Assembly (NCBI GenBank): GCA_030043175.1
Contig: JASHYD010000207.1
Location: 1-6,267, forward strand
DNA: 6,267 nucleotides
Direction of reading: 5' to 3'
From: Xanthobacteraceae bacterium
Lineage (GTDB): Bacteria; Pseudomonadota; Alphaproteobacteria; Rhizobiales; Xanthobacteraceae
Below the pieces are notes generated by a model. That model saw nothing but the letters and a program-made list of their open reading frames with translations. It made no database searches and had not been told where the DNA came from. Of the stretch, positions 1-6,003 are shown one piece after another; position 1 is the first letter of the stretch, and the number at the start of each line of letters is the position of its first letter. Both the position numbers and the translations under genes were made by a program.

Positions 1-89
1 ATGGTTTCGATGTGAACGAAGTCGAACGCCTGGTCGTCAGGCGGATCACCGTAGAGATGGAACAATGGCAGGGCGGAGGTGCGCGGCAT
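1..89 (-). CDS. AraC/XylS-family regulator, HpaA-like (N-terminal fragment)
   Basis: The first 29 codons of a gene that runs off the left edge. The protein begins MPRTSALPLFHLYGDPP and continues with a 'FDFVHIET' stretch. In my recollection a 'LYG(E/D)PP ... FVHIE' start is typical of the N-terminal cupin-like ligand-binding domain of AraC regulators of the HpaA/PobR type, which activate hydroxyaromatic catabolic genes. The DNA-binding helix-turn-helix domain would lie outside the window, so the family call rests on this short stretch. The start is the ATG whose complement is at 87-89; no in-frame ATG, GTG or TTG lies within about 30 nt upstream. No good Shine-Dalgarno is visible, so translation may depend on coupling to hpaC, whose stop is only 20 nt upstream. 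Being the third gene after hpaB and hpaC on the same strand fits a substrate-responsive activator of this operon. Alternative: another cupin-domain AraC regulator with a different ligand. Confidence 0.6.
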   Translation of the reverse strand, partial: MPRTSALPLFHLYGDPPDDQAFDFVHIET

Positions 90-109
90 GGCGCAGTGTA
101 ACGTATTTT

Positions 110-670
110 CTAGACGCGCTTATAGGCACGATCATGATAGACGAGCGCCGGACCTGCGGACCCCAGCCGGATGTCTACGACAGCGCCGAAGACGACATTG
201 TGGCTCGCGACCGCCCGGATTTCCGTCACCTGGCAATCGAACGCGACCACCGACTCCGTGAGCACCGGGGCGCCGGTCTTAAGAATGGACCACGAGCCCG
301 TCGCGAAACGTTGCGTGTTGACGGCCCCGGTGCGGCCGGCAAACACGTCAGCGATTGCTTGGCAATCAGCCCCCAAGGTATTGACGCAGAACACCTTGTT
401 TTCGCGCAAAATCGGCCCGCCGTGGCTGCGGCGGTTGAGGCACACGAGCAGCGTCGGAGGGGCATCCGACACCGAGCATACGGCGGTTGCGGTGAAGCCG
501 GCTTTGCCGCCGGGCCCGGCGGTGGTGACCACATGGACGGCGGCGCCAAGGCGGGACATAGCGTCGCGGAACACGGCCGCCCCCACGGTGACGACCGGCT
601 CAGGCCCGATCGCCTCGAAGGCGCCCGCCATGGCATCGTCGGGTCGCTGATCGTCAATCCAGCTGCTCAT
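110..670 (-). CDS. hpaC: Flavin reductase component of 4-hydroxyphenylacetate 3-monooxygenase (HpaC-like)
   Basis: A 186-residue cytoplasmic NAD(P)H:flavin oxidoreductase of the HpaC/flavin-reductase-like family. It reduces free FAD or FMN, which diffuses to HpaB. The core domain spans about residues 34-183. It starts with FRDAMSRLGAAVHVVTT (34-50), followed by the flavin-binding stretch KAGFTATAVCSVSDAPP (56-72), LLVCLNRRS (74-82), the FCVNTLG segment (94-100) and the C-terminal LVYHDRAYKRV (176-186), which matches the 'LIYFKRRFHPV' end of E. coli HpaC as I remember it. About 30 residues precede the conserved core, longer than in E. coli HpaC (170 aa). Met14 (codon at 629-631) is an alternative start. 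Neither start has a clear ribosome binding site. The gene follows hpaB after 113 nt on the same strand. The neighbour makes the HpaC role likely, but related reductases serve other two-component monooxygenases. Confidence 0.88.
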   Translation of the reverse strand: MSSWIDDQRPDDAMAGAFEAIGPEPVVTVGAAVFRDAMSRLGAAVHVVTTAGPGGKAGFTATAVCSVSDAPPTLLVCLNRRSHGGPILRENKVFCVNTLGADCQAIADVFAGRTGAVNTQRFATGSWSILKTGAPVLTESVVAFDCQVTEIRAVASHNVVFGAVVDIRLGSAGPALVYHDRAYKRV

Positions 671-690
671 GGGATAGTGATACCACGCCG

Positions 691-710
691 GGCGGATGAG
701 TGCATCCGCC
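691..710 (-). other. Perfect hairpin in the hpaB-hpaC spacer
   Basis: GGCGGATG (691-698) and CATCCGCC (703-710) form a perfect 8-bp stem with a 4-nt loop. It lies 74 nt after the hpaB stop and 20 nt before the hpaC start in the direction of transcription. No T-run follows on the minus strand, so it does not look like an ordinary intrinsic terminator. An mRNA processing, stability or partial attenuation role is an inference: it could set the HpaB:HpaC ratio or influence hpaC initiation, since hpaC has no visible Shine-Dalgarno. Confidence 0.5.
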
Positions 711-783
711 AGCCCGATGTTGTTGAGTATGCCGGAACCTGCGTTGGGCGGCGCTTCGCTCGGGCCCGGTGGGCAGAGCCACT

Positions 784-2376
784 CTATTCCGCCGCCCGCG
801 TAGCGTGCGAAGCAAAGTTGGACACATCATTCGGGTTGAGCCAGGTGGGATCCTTCCAGCCGTGCTCGTCGTAATCCGCCATGCAGTCTTCCGCGAGCGC
901 GATCATGCGATCGAGCGCGCCGGAGCTGCGCGCGTTCCACATCGCCTGGATGCGGATATCCTCGTGGTTGCCGGCATAGTTCATCTCGTAGAGTTCGTGG
1001 CGGCCTCCGAACTCGGTGCCGACCGCATCCCACAGCAGCTTCATGATCTTGATGCGCTCGCGGTAGTCGATGCCATGGGAGCCGCGGACATATTTTGCAA
1101 GGTATCTGTCGATTTCTGGGTTCTGAAAATCGAGCGCCGAGGACGGCAGATAGATCAGCGCCGACGCGACGATCTTCTGCACGATTTCTTTGACTCGGCC
1201 GTAGGCGTCGCCGGCGAACACCCGATAGCTCGCGCCCGACTGCGCGTTGGGAAGGACGGTATCGTCGACCCACGGCACCGGATTCATCGCCATGGCGTCG
1301 GAGATCGCCCAGAACAGGTTGCGCCAAGCGATGATCTCGCCGAGCATCGCCTGGTTGCCGCGGAATTCCTCCGCGCCGGTCGCCCGCAGCGCCTTGGCGA
1401 TAATACCGACCATGAAATCAAGCTTGACCGCGAGCCGGGTGCAGCCCTGGAACTGGTAGCCGTTGAGGAAGCCGGAACGCGGATAGAAGATCTTGATCTT
1501 CTCAAGGTCGCGGTGGAGCAGCACGTCCTCCCACGGGATGAGCACATTGTCGAATACGAAAATGGCATCGTTCTCATCAAAGCGTGACGACAGCGGATAG
1601 TCGAACGGGGTGCCCATCACGCTTGCGGTCATCTCATAGGACGGACGGCAGAACAGTTTTACCCCCGGTGCGTCCATGGGGGCGATGAACATCACCGCAA
1701 GATCGGAATCGTTGATCGGCATCGCGGCGTTCTGGCCGAGGAAGTTATAGTGGGTCAGCGCCGATGAGGTCGCCACGACCTTAGCGCCCGAGACGTAGAT
1801 GCCGGCATCGGTCTCCTTCTGGATGGCGATGAACACGTCCTTGACCTGGTCGGCCGCCTTGGCGCGGTCGACCGGGGGATTGACGATCGCGTGGTTCATG
1901 AACAGAACGTGGTTTTGTGCGCGCCGATGCCAGTTCTGTGCGTTGCCGGCGAACTTGTCGTAGAAGGCGTGGTTCGCCCCGAGCGTGTTCATCAGGGAGG
2001 CTTTGTAGTCCGGGGTACGCCCCATCCAGCCATAGGACATGCGGGCCCAACTCGCGATGGCCTCGCGCTGGCCGATCAGGTCCTCACGCGAACGGGCAAC
2101 GCGAAAGAACTTGTGCGTATAGCCGCCGTTGCCGGTGTCGGTCGGGCAGGTCAGCACATCCTTGGTGGCAGGGTCGTGGAGCGCATCATAGAGCTTGGCG
2201 AGGGTGCGCGCAGCATTGCGGAACGCCGGGTGGGTCGTCACGTCGCGAACGCGCTCGCCATAGACGTAGACCTCGCGGCCATCGCGCAGGCTTTGAAGGT
2301 ATTCCTGACCGGTGAAAGGCCGGTTGCGGGCGCCGATGCAATCCTCGGCCTTGGTTCGGCCCGTCGTTGCGCTCAT
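784..2376 (-). CDS. hpaB: 4-hydroxyphenylacetate 3-monooxygenase, oxygenase component (HpaB family)
   Basis: A 530-residue cytoplasmic FADH2-dependent monooxygenase that hydroxylates a phenol ortho to its OH, classically 4-hydroxyphenylacetate to 3,4-dihydroxyphenylacetate. It aligns from memory with E. coli HpaB (520 aa) almost end to end, with 7 extra N-terminal residues. Landmarks: RPFTGQEYLQSLRDGREVYVYGE (19-41), GGYTHKFFRVA (84-94), YGWMGRTPDYKA (115-126), NHAIVNPPVD (161-170), KETDAGIYVSGAKVVAT (187-203), YPLSSRFDENDAI (260-272), LIYLPSS (407-413), YLAKYVRG (425-432) and GTEFGGRHELYE (453-464). The catalytic Arg113, Tyr117 and His155 of E. coli correspond to Arg120, Tyr124 and His162, all present. 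The fold is acyl-CoA dehydrogenase-like: N-terminal helices, a central beta barrel (about 150-285) and a C-terminal helical tetramerisation domain. The loop at 213-224 differs from E. coli, so the true substrate may be another p-substituted phenol. The start has a GGAGAA Shine-Dalgarno. First gene of the operon with hpaC. Confidence 0.95.
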   Translation of the reverse strand: MSATTGRTKAEDCIGARNRPFTGQEYLQSLRDGREVYVYGERVRDVTTHPAFRNAARTLAKLYDALHDPATKDVLTCPTDTGNGGYTHKFFRVARSREDLIGQREAIASWARMSYGWMGRTPDYKASLMNTLGANHAFYDKFAGNAQNWHRRAQNHVLFMNHAIVNPPVDRAKAADQVKDVFIAIQKETDAGIYVSGAKVVATSSALTHYNFLGQNAAMPINDSDLAVMFIAPMDAPGVKLFCRPSYEMTASVMGTPFDYPLSSRFDENDAIFVFDNVLIPWEDVLLHRDLEKIKIFYPRSGFLNGYQFQGCTRLAVKLDFMVGIIAKALRATGAEEFRGNQAMLGEIIAWRNLFWAISDAMAMNPVPWVDDTVLPNAQSGASYRVFAGDAYGRVKEIVQKIVASALIYLPSSALDFQNPEIDRYLAKYVRGSHGIDYRERIKIMKLLWDAVGTEFGGRHELYEMNYAGNHEDIRIQAMWNARSSGALDRMIALAEDCMADYDEHGWKDPTWLNPNDVSNFASHATRAAE

Positions 2377-2381
2377 TGGTG

Positions 2382-2387
2382 TTCTCC
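2382..2387 (-). promoter_or_regulatory. hpaB ribosome binding site
   Basis: Reading the minus strand, GGAGAA lies 5 nt upstream of the hpaB ATG. It supports the start at 2376, which gives a protein 7 residues longer than E. coli HpaB. Confidence 0.7.
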
Positions 2388-2402
2388 GCGCCGTATGGTC
2401 CG

Positions 2403-2440
2403 ACCCTGCGAGGCTTGAACCTTCGCCAGCGCCGCAGGGT
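2403..2440. repeat. Inverted repeat ACCCTGCG-N22-CGCAGGGT
   Basis: Perfect 8-bp arms at 2403-2410 and 2433-2440 with centres 30 bp apart, about three DNA helical turns. It begins 27 bp upstream of the hpaB start. The arms could be operator half sites on the same DNA face, or form a stem in the hpaB leader mRNA. Which of these applies is not decidable from sequence. Confidence 0.4.
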
Positions 2441-2470
2441 GGTTGCGATGGCGATACCCGCGTTCCAGAC

Positions 2471-2498
2471 GCGTGGCTTCGCTGCGCTCAACCCATCC
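2471..2498. repeat. Probable relic of a dispersed palindromic repeat
   Basis: On the minus strand this stretch reads GGATGGGTTGAGCGCAGCG and continues with AAGCCACGC. It resembles a short extragenic palindrome that I recall as frequent in Bradyrhizobium and Rhodopseudomonas genomes (GGATGGGTTGAGCGAAGCG followed by AAACCCATC). One side fits well, but the other (AAGCCACGC) has diverged, so the dyad is imperfect. The assignment rests on recall, not a database comparison. Confidence 0.35.
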
Positions 2499-2571
2499 GA
2501 ACCTCCACAGGCGGGGCAGCGGGAATGGGTGTCGATTGCCGCGATCATTGGCGCGGCGCGGCGGCCGGCAA

Positions 2572-2601
2572 AAGATACGAAACCGGGGATTTCTGGAACA
2601 A
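2572..2601 (-). promoter_or_regulatory. Candidate sigma-70-type promoter for hpaBC
   Basis: On the minus strand, TTGTTC (2596-2601) and TATCTT (2572-2577) are 18 bp apart, matching the -35 and -10 consensus at 3/6 and 4/6 positions. The -35 box sits between the arms of the 2583-2609 palindrome, so a protein bound there would block or help RNA polymerase. It implies a leader of roughly 190 nt before hpaB. The match is modest and could be chance. Confidence 0.22.
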
Positions 2602-2609
2602 TTCCCCGG
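2583..2609. promoter_or_regulatory. Palindrome CCGGGGA-N13-TCCCCGG, possible operator
   Basis: Perfect 7-bp arms at 2583-2589 and 2603-2609 around a 13-bp, AT-richer spacer, with arm centres 20 bp apart (about two helical turns). This is the geometry of a dimeric regulator site. It overlaps the candidate hpaB promoter. No T-run follows on either strand, so it does not look like a terminator. Which regulator would bind is unknown; the AraC-like protein at the left edge is one candidate, though AraC proteins more often use direct repeats. Confidence 0.4.
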
Positions 2610-2672
2610 CTGCGTTGCCGCGCCATGACGGCCCTGTTAAGAGGGGTAGAGCCGGGAGATCAGGGATTGGGA

Positions 2673-2694
2673 TCAGGAAGGATGAGCTTCCTGA
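2673..2694 (+). promoter_or_regulatory. Perfect hairpin upstream of livH
   Basis: TCAGGAAG (2673-2680) and CTTCCTGA (2687-2694) form a perfect 8-bp stem with a 6-nt loop, ending 41 nt before the livH ATG. No T-run follows. It may be an operator or a structure in the livH leader RNA; the AGGA inside the left arm is paired in the hairpin. Confidence 0.4.
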
Positions 2695-2735
2695 CGCCCG
2701 ATTCCTAAACCCCGCAGCGCAGGCACGGCAGACGT

Positions 2736-3653
2736 ATGGAAGTATTCGTCCAGCAGCTTATCAACGGAATTACGCTGGGCTCGATCTATGGCTTGATCGC
2801 CATCGGCTATACGATGGTGTTCGGCATTATCGGCATGGTGAATTTTGCCCACGGCGACGTGTTCATGGTTTCGGCGTTCATTGGGCTGATCGCCTACCTG
2901 ATCGTCACCTCCTGGCTCGGCATCGGCTCCGTCGTCGCCGCGCTCATCATCGTGCTCCTCGTCGCCATGGTGCTGACCTCGCTTGTCAACTGGACGATCG
3001 AGCGCATTGCCTACCGGCCGTTGCGCGGCTCGTTTCGCCTGGCCCCGCTGATCTCCGCGATCGGCATGTCGATCCTGCTGTCGAATTTCGTCCAGGTCGC
3101 CCAGGGCCCGCGCAACAAGTCAATCCCGCCGCTGCTGACGGGCGAGTTCGCGCTGATGGGGCGCGAGGGCTATCAGGTCACACTGTCGCACCGCCAATTG
3201 CTGATCTGGGTGGTGACCGCGATACTGCTTTTGGTGTTCTGGTATCTGGTGAGCCGCACCTCTCTTGGCCGCGCACAACGCGCCTGCGAGCAGGATCAGA
3301 AGATGGCGGCGCTCTTGGGCATCGATGTCGACAGAACGATATCGATCACCTTCGTAATCGGGGCGGCGCTGGCGGCAGTCGCCGGCACCATGTATCTGAT
3401 GTACTATGGCGTAGTGAATTTCAGCGATGGCTTTACGCCGGGCGTGAAGGCGTTCACCGCCGCAGTCCTGGGAGGGATCGGCTCGCTGCCCGGGGCGGTC
3501 GTCGGCGGCCTCCTGATCGGTCTCGTCGAAACCATGTGGTCGGCCTACTTTTCCATCGACTATAAGGATGTCGCGGCCTTCTCGATCCTCGCCATCACGC
3601 TGGTGTTCCTGCCCCAGGGCCTGCTCGGCCGCCCGGAAGTGGAGAAGGTCTAG
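2736..3653 (+). CDS. livH: Branched-chain amino acid type ABC transporter permease LivH
   Basis: A 305-residue inner-membrane permease of the HAAT (LivH) family, close to E. coli LivH (308 aa). The N-terminal block NGITLGSIYGLIAIGYTMVFGIIGMVNFAHGD (10-41) is the family hallmark. About eight hydrophobic segments can be seen, near residues 10-33, 43-61, 65-85, 103-122, 155-173, 203-224, 238-264 and 279-295. The cytoplasmic coupling loop that contacts the ATPases is at 178-200 (GRAQRACEQDQKMAALLGIDVDR), and VLGGIGSLPGAVVGG follows at 244-258. The start is fixed: an in-frame TAA at 2706-2708 is followed by no other start codon before 2736. The Shine-Dalgarno is weak. It is the first gene of the plus-strand operon and pairs with LivM as the translocation pore. 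Specificity comes from an unseen binding protein; Liv-type systems also import aromatic acids, amides and urea. Confidence 0.95.
   Translation: MEVFVQQLINGITLGSIYGLIAIGYTMVFGIIGMVNFAHGDVFMVSAFIGLIAYLIVTSWLGIGSVVAALIIVLLVAMVLTSLVNWTIERIAYRPLRGSFRLAPLISAIGMSILLSNFVQVAQGPRNKSIPPLLTGEFALMGREGYQVTLSHRQLLIWVVTAILLLVFWYLVSRTSLGRAQRACEQDQKMAALLGIDVDRTISITFVIGAALAAVAGTMYLMYYGVVNFSDGFTPGVKAFTAAVLGGIGSLPGAVVGGLLIGLVETMWSAYFSIDYKDVAAFSILAITLVFLPQGLLGRPEVEKV
3641..3648 (+). promoter_or_regulatory. livM ribosome binding site
   Basis: GGAGAAGG, inside the last codons of livH, lies 8 nt before the GTG at 3657. It supports GTG as the livM start, 3 nt after the livH stop. Confidence 0.65.
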
Positions 3654-3656
3654 TAC

Positions 3657-5027
3657 GTGGCGACTTCGTCCGCCAAGCACGGCATCGCCCACGCATTCAA
3701 GGATGCCGGATTCTGGGCGCTGGTGGCGTTCGGGCTGTTCCTGCCACTGATCGGGTTTCGGGCGGTCCAGGACATCCACAACGAGCTGACGCTGGAAACC
3801 CGCTGGCCGCTGTTGTCGGCTTTGGTGGCTATCATCGCGGCCGGGCGGCTCCTGCATAATCTCCTGATCGTACCGTGGCGAGAACGCCGTGATCGGCGTG
3901 TCGCCGCGCGCCCAGCCAGCCTCCCGCACTGGCGCTCCCGCTTGACCGATGCGCTCGCGCCTTGCGGGATCGGGTTTGCGCTCGCTTATCCGGCGATCGC
4001 AGTGTGGCTCGTGGGCGCCGGCGGCGCCGTCAAATGGATCGACAATTTCGGCGTCCAGATCCTCATCTACGTGATGCTCGGCTTCGGCCTCAACATCGTG
4101 GTCGGATTGGCCGGCCTGCTCGATCTCGGCTATGTGGCGTTCTACGCGGTTGGCGCCTATTCATACGCGCTGCTGGCGCAGAACTTTGGGTTATCGTTCT
4201 TCATGCTGCTGCCGCTCGCCGGCATTTTGGCGGCCTTCTGGGGGTTGATGCTCGGTTTTCCGGTGCTGCGCCTGCGCGGCGACTATCTCGCCATCGTGAC
4301 CCTCGCATTCGGAGAAATCATCCGCCTCGTTCTCATCAACTGGGTTCCAGTGACGAACGGCTATGCAGGCATCGCCGGCATTCCACGACCCACCTTTTTC
4401 GGCATTCCGTTCAACGCCTCTGAGGAAGGTTTTGCGGCCGTGTTCGGCGTGCCGCTCTCCCCAATCTATCGATTGATTTTTCTCTATTATGTCATCCTCG
4501 CCCTGGCGCTACTGACATCGTTCGTCACCGTGCGACTGCGCCGGCTGCCGGTCGGGCGCGCCTGGGAGGCGTTGCGCGAGGACGAGATCGCCTGCCGTTC
4601 GCTCGGCATCAACACGACCAACACCAAGCTCACCGCATTCGCGATCGGCGCCGGCTTCGGCGGATTCGCCGGGGCCTTTTTCGCGGCGCGGCAGGGCTTC
4701 ATCTCGCCAGAGTCGTTCACCTTTATGGAATCGGCCACGATCCTTTCGATCGTCGTGCTGGGCGGCATGGGCAGCCAGATCGGAGTCGCGGTTGCAGCCA
4801 TCGCGATGATCGGCGGCACCGAAGCGCTGCGTGAGCTCGACGTGCTCAAGCAAGTTTTCGGCAACGATTTCGACCCGACCCAGTACCGCATGCTGCTGTT
4901 CGGTTTCGCCATGGTGCTGATCATGGTGGTGCGTCCGCGCGGGCTGATCGCCACCCGCCAGGCCTCGGTGCATCTTGCCGAGCGCAAGAAGATTTCCGGC
5001 GCACTCGTCCGGGAGGGGCATGGATGA
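3657..5027 (+). CDS. livM: Branched-chain amino acid type ABC transporter permease LivM
   Basis: A 456-residue inner-membrane permease, partner of LivH. It has the LivM N-terminal region: hydrophobic segments near 17-34 and 51-72, then a basic loop (74-96). The conserved core starts with [37 protein letters not shown] (136-172), followed by [22 protein letters not shown] (203-224). The ATPase-coupling loop is at 299-319 ([21 protein letters not shown]), then [18 protein letters not shown] (337-354), [12 protein letters not shown] (365-376) and RPRGL (426-430). It is somewhat longer than E. coli LivM (425 aa), with most of the extra length in the N-terminal part and in a charged C-terminal tail (434-456). 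The GTG start is 3 nt after the livH stop and has a good Shine-Dalgarno. Its stop overlaps the livG start (ATGA, 5024-5027), so the two are probably translationally coupled. Confidence 0.95.
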   Translation: MATSSAKHGIAHAFKDAGFWALVAFGLFLPLIGFRAVQDIHNELTLETRWPLLSALVAIIAAGRLLHNLLIVPWRERRDRRVAARPASLPHWRSRLTDALAPCGIGFALAYPAIAVWLVGAGGAVKWIDNFGVQILIYVMLGFGLNIVVGLAGLLDLGYVAFYAVGAYSYALLAQNFGLSFFMLLPLAGILAAFWGLMLGFPVLRLRGDYLAIVTLAFGEIIRLVLINWVPVTNGYAGIAGIPRPTFFGIPFNASEEGFAAVFGVPLSPIYRLIFLYYVILALALLTSFVTVRLRRLPVGRAWEALREDEIACRSLGINTTNTKLTAFAIGAGFGGFAGAFFAARQGFISPESFTFMESATILSIVVLGGMGSQIGVAVAAIAMIGGTEALRELDVLKQVFGNDFDPTQYRMLLFGFAMVLIMVVRPRGLIATRQASVHLAERKKISGALVREGHG

Positions 5028-5920
5028 ATGCGCTGCTGCGGGTCGAGCACCTCACCATGCGCTTCGGCGGCCTCGTCGCTGTCAACGACCTGAGCTTCGC
5101 GGTAAATCGCGGCGACATCACCGCGCTGATCGGACCGAACGGCGCCGGCAAGACAACGGTGTTCAACTGCATCACCGGATTCTACAAACCGAGCGAAGGC
5201 CGCATTGCGCTCGCCCATGGGGCGCCGCAGATATGGGACGAATTGGCGGTGCTGACGCAACGCGACGCCCGCAGCGTGACGCGGCCCGGCGGCGCACTGT
5301 TTCTGCTCGAACGCATGCCCGACTACCTGGTCGCCCAGCGCGCCAAGGTCGCCCGCACGTTCCAGAACATCCGCCTGTTTCCGGGCATGTCGGTGCTGGA
5401 AAACCTGCTGGTTGCCCAGCATAACCCCCTGATGGTGGCGTCCGGCTACACGGCGCTTGGAATTTTCGGCATCGGCAAATATGGCCGGGCCGAGCGCGCC
5501 GCGATCGCGAATGCACGCCACTGGCTCGATCTCACCGGTCTTACCGGACGCGCCGATGACCCGGCGGGCGACCTGCCCTACGGGGCGCAGCGCCGCCTCG
5601 AAATCGCGCGCGCGATGTGCACCGGCCCCGTGCTGCTCTGCCTCGACGAGCCGGCGGCCGGCCTCAATCCGCGGGAAACGGCAGAGCTCAACAAGCTGAT
5701 CCTGCGTATCCGCACCGACCACAACGTTTCGGTATTGCTGATCGAGCATGATATGAGCGTGGTGATGGAGATTTCCGACCACGTCGTGGTGCTCGACTAC
5801 GGCGTCAAGATTGCCGACGACGTCCCGGCCGCAGTGCGCGATGATCCAAAGGTGATCGCGGCCTATCTGGGGGTCGAGCATAAAGAGGCGGGTCAAGTCG
5901 AGGCGGAGGCCGGGCTGTGA
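5024..5920 (+). CDS. livG: Liv-type ABC transporter ATP-binding protein LivG
   Basis: A 298-residue cytoplasmic ATPase that powers the LivHM pore together with LivF. Walker A is GPNGAGKT (37-44), the Q-loop glutamine Q114 (TFQNIRLF), the signature LPYGAQRR (184-191), Walker B LLCLDEP (204-210), the D-loop AAGLNP (211-216) and the switch histidine H242 (IEHDM). The C-terminal '[15 protein letters not shown]' and 'VIAAYLG' are LivG-typical. The protein is longer than E. coli LivG (255 aa) because of extra sequence between Walker A and the Q-loop (about 63-108, including [17 protein letters not shown]) and a tail after YLGVEH. I recall similar insertions in rhizobial LivG proteins, so this is probably lineage-specific and not damage. 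A GGGAGGGG Shine-Dalgarno lies 5 nt before the ATG, which overlaps the livM stop. Confidence 0.95.
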   Translation: MNALLRVEHLTMRFGGLVAVNDLSFAVNRGDITALIGPNGAGKTTVFNCITGFYKPSEGRIALAHGAPQIWDELAVLTQRDARSVTRPGGALFLLERMPDYLVAQRAKVARTFQNIRLFPGMSVLENLLVAQHNPLMVASGYTALGIFGIGKYGRAERAAIANARHWLDLTGLTGRADDPAGDLPYGAQRRLEIARAMCTGPVLLCLDEPAAGLNPRETAELNKLILRIRTDHNVSVLLIEHDMSVVMEISDHVVVLDYGVKIADDVPAAVRDDPKVIAAYLGVEHKEAGQVEAEAGL

Positions 5921-6003
5921 GGAGGAGTGCTTGTAGTGCCTCTGCCCGCAAGCGCGCAGAAGTTAAGGCGGGCGTGCAGTCAATCGCGATCGAGGTCGCC
6001 TGA
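5917..6003 (+). CDS. Possible 28-codon bridging ORF between livG and livF
   Basis: A GTG at 5917 overlaps the livG stop (GTGA), with GGAGG at 5905-5909 placed 7 nt upstream. The frame ends at a TGA (6001-6003) that overlaps the livF ATG (TGATG). The peptide ends ARKRAEVKAGVQSIAIEVA, and in that half most third codon positions are G or C, like the neighbouring genes. It may be a small coupling ORF, the old end of livG displaced by a one-base indel (this frame is -1 relative to livG and open from 5884), or chance. No family is recognised. Confidence 0.22.
   Translation: MRRSACSASARKRAEVKAGVQSIAIEVA

Larger units (their letters stand above)
2377..2735. other. Divergent intergenic control region between hpaB and livH
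   Basis: 359 bp separate the starts of the two divergent operons. I find no convincing gene: open frames that cross it continue out of frame into hpaB or livH and show no recognisable domain. It contains inverted repeats at 2403-2440, 2583-2609 and 2673-2694, a possible minus-strand promoter at 2572-2601 and a probable dispersed-repeat relic at 2471-2498. I see no clear sigma-70 promoter for livH and no sigma-54 GG-N10-GC element with the usual flanking bases. The region probably carries promoters for both operons. Confidence 0.7.

Noticed and set aside
65..874. Plus-strand open frame of 269 codons antisense to hpaC
   Set aside because: Its Arg/Gly/Ala/His-rich product shows no recognisable domain, and the opposite strand encodes a clear flavin reductase. 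It is a product of high GC content.
769..1587. Plus-strand open frame of 272 codons antisense to hpaB
   Set aside because: It lies fully opposite conserved HpaB sequence and has no family resemblance.
2551..2570. Short GCGCGGC-type tandem repeat
   Set aside because: Only a brief GC-rich low-complexity stretch, common in such genomes, with no regular unit.
2186..2626. Minus-strand frame with a Cys-x2-Cys stretch (RCPACGG) across the intergenic region
   Set aside because: The only start is far upstream, the second half is an out-of-frame copy of hpaB, and a single CPxCG pair is too little to call a zinc ribbon.
2687..2715. Intrinsic terminator or sigma-54 promoter before livH
   Set aside because: The hairpin at 2673-2694 is not followed by a T-run, and no TGGCAC-N5-TTGC-like element is present on either strand of the control region.
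2312..3565. Plus-strand 417-codon frame through the control region and livH
   Set aside because: Beyond 2736 it is the out-of-register reading of livH, Arg/His/Pro-rich, with no transmembrane or domain pattern.
3120..3929. Minus-strand 269-codon frame opposite livH and livM
   Set aside because: Gln/Arg/Asp-rich antisense shadow of two clear permease genes.
4487..5896. Minus-strand 469-codon frame opposite livM and livG
   Set aside because: Long because of GC-rich codon structure on the other strand; its product looks like antisense translation of ABC motifs and has no family features.
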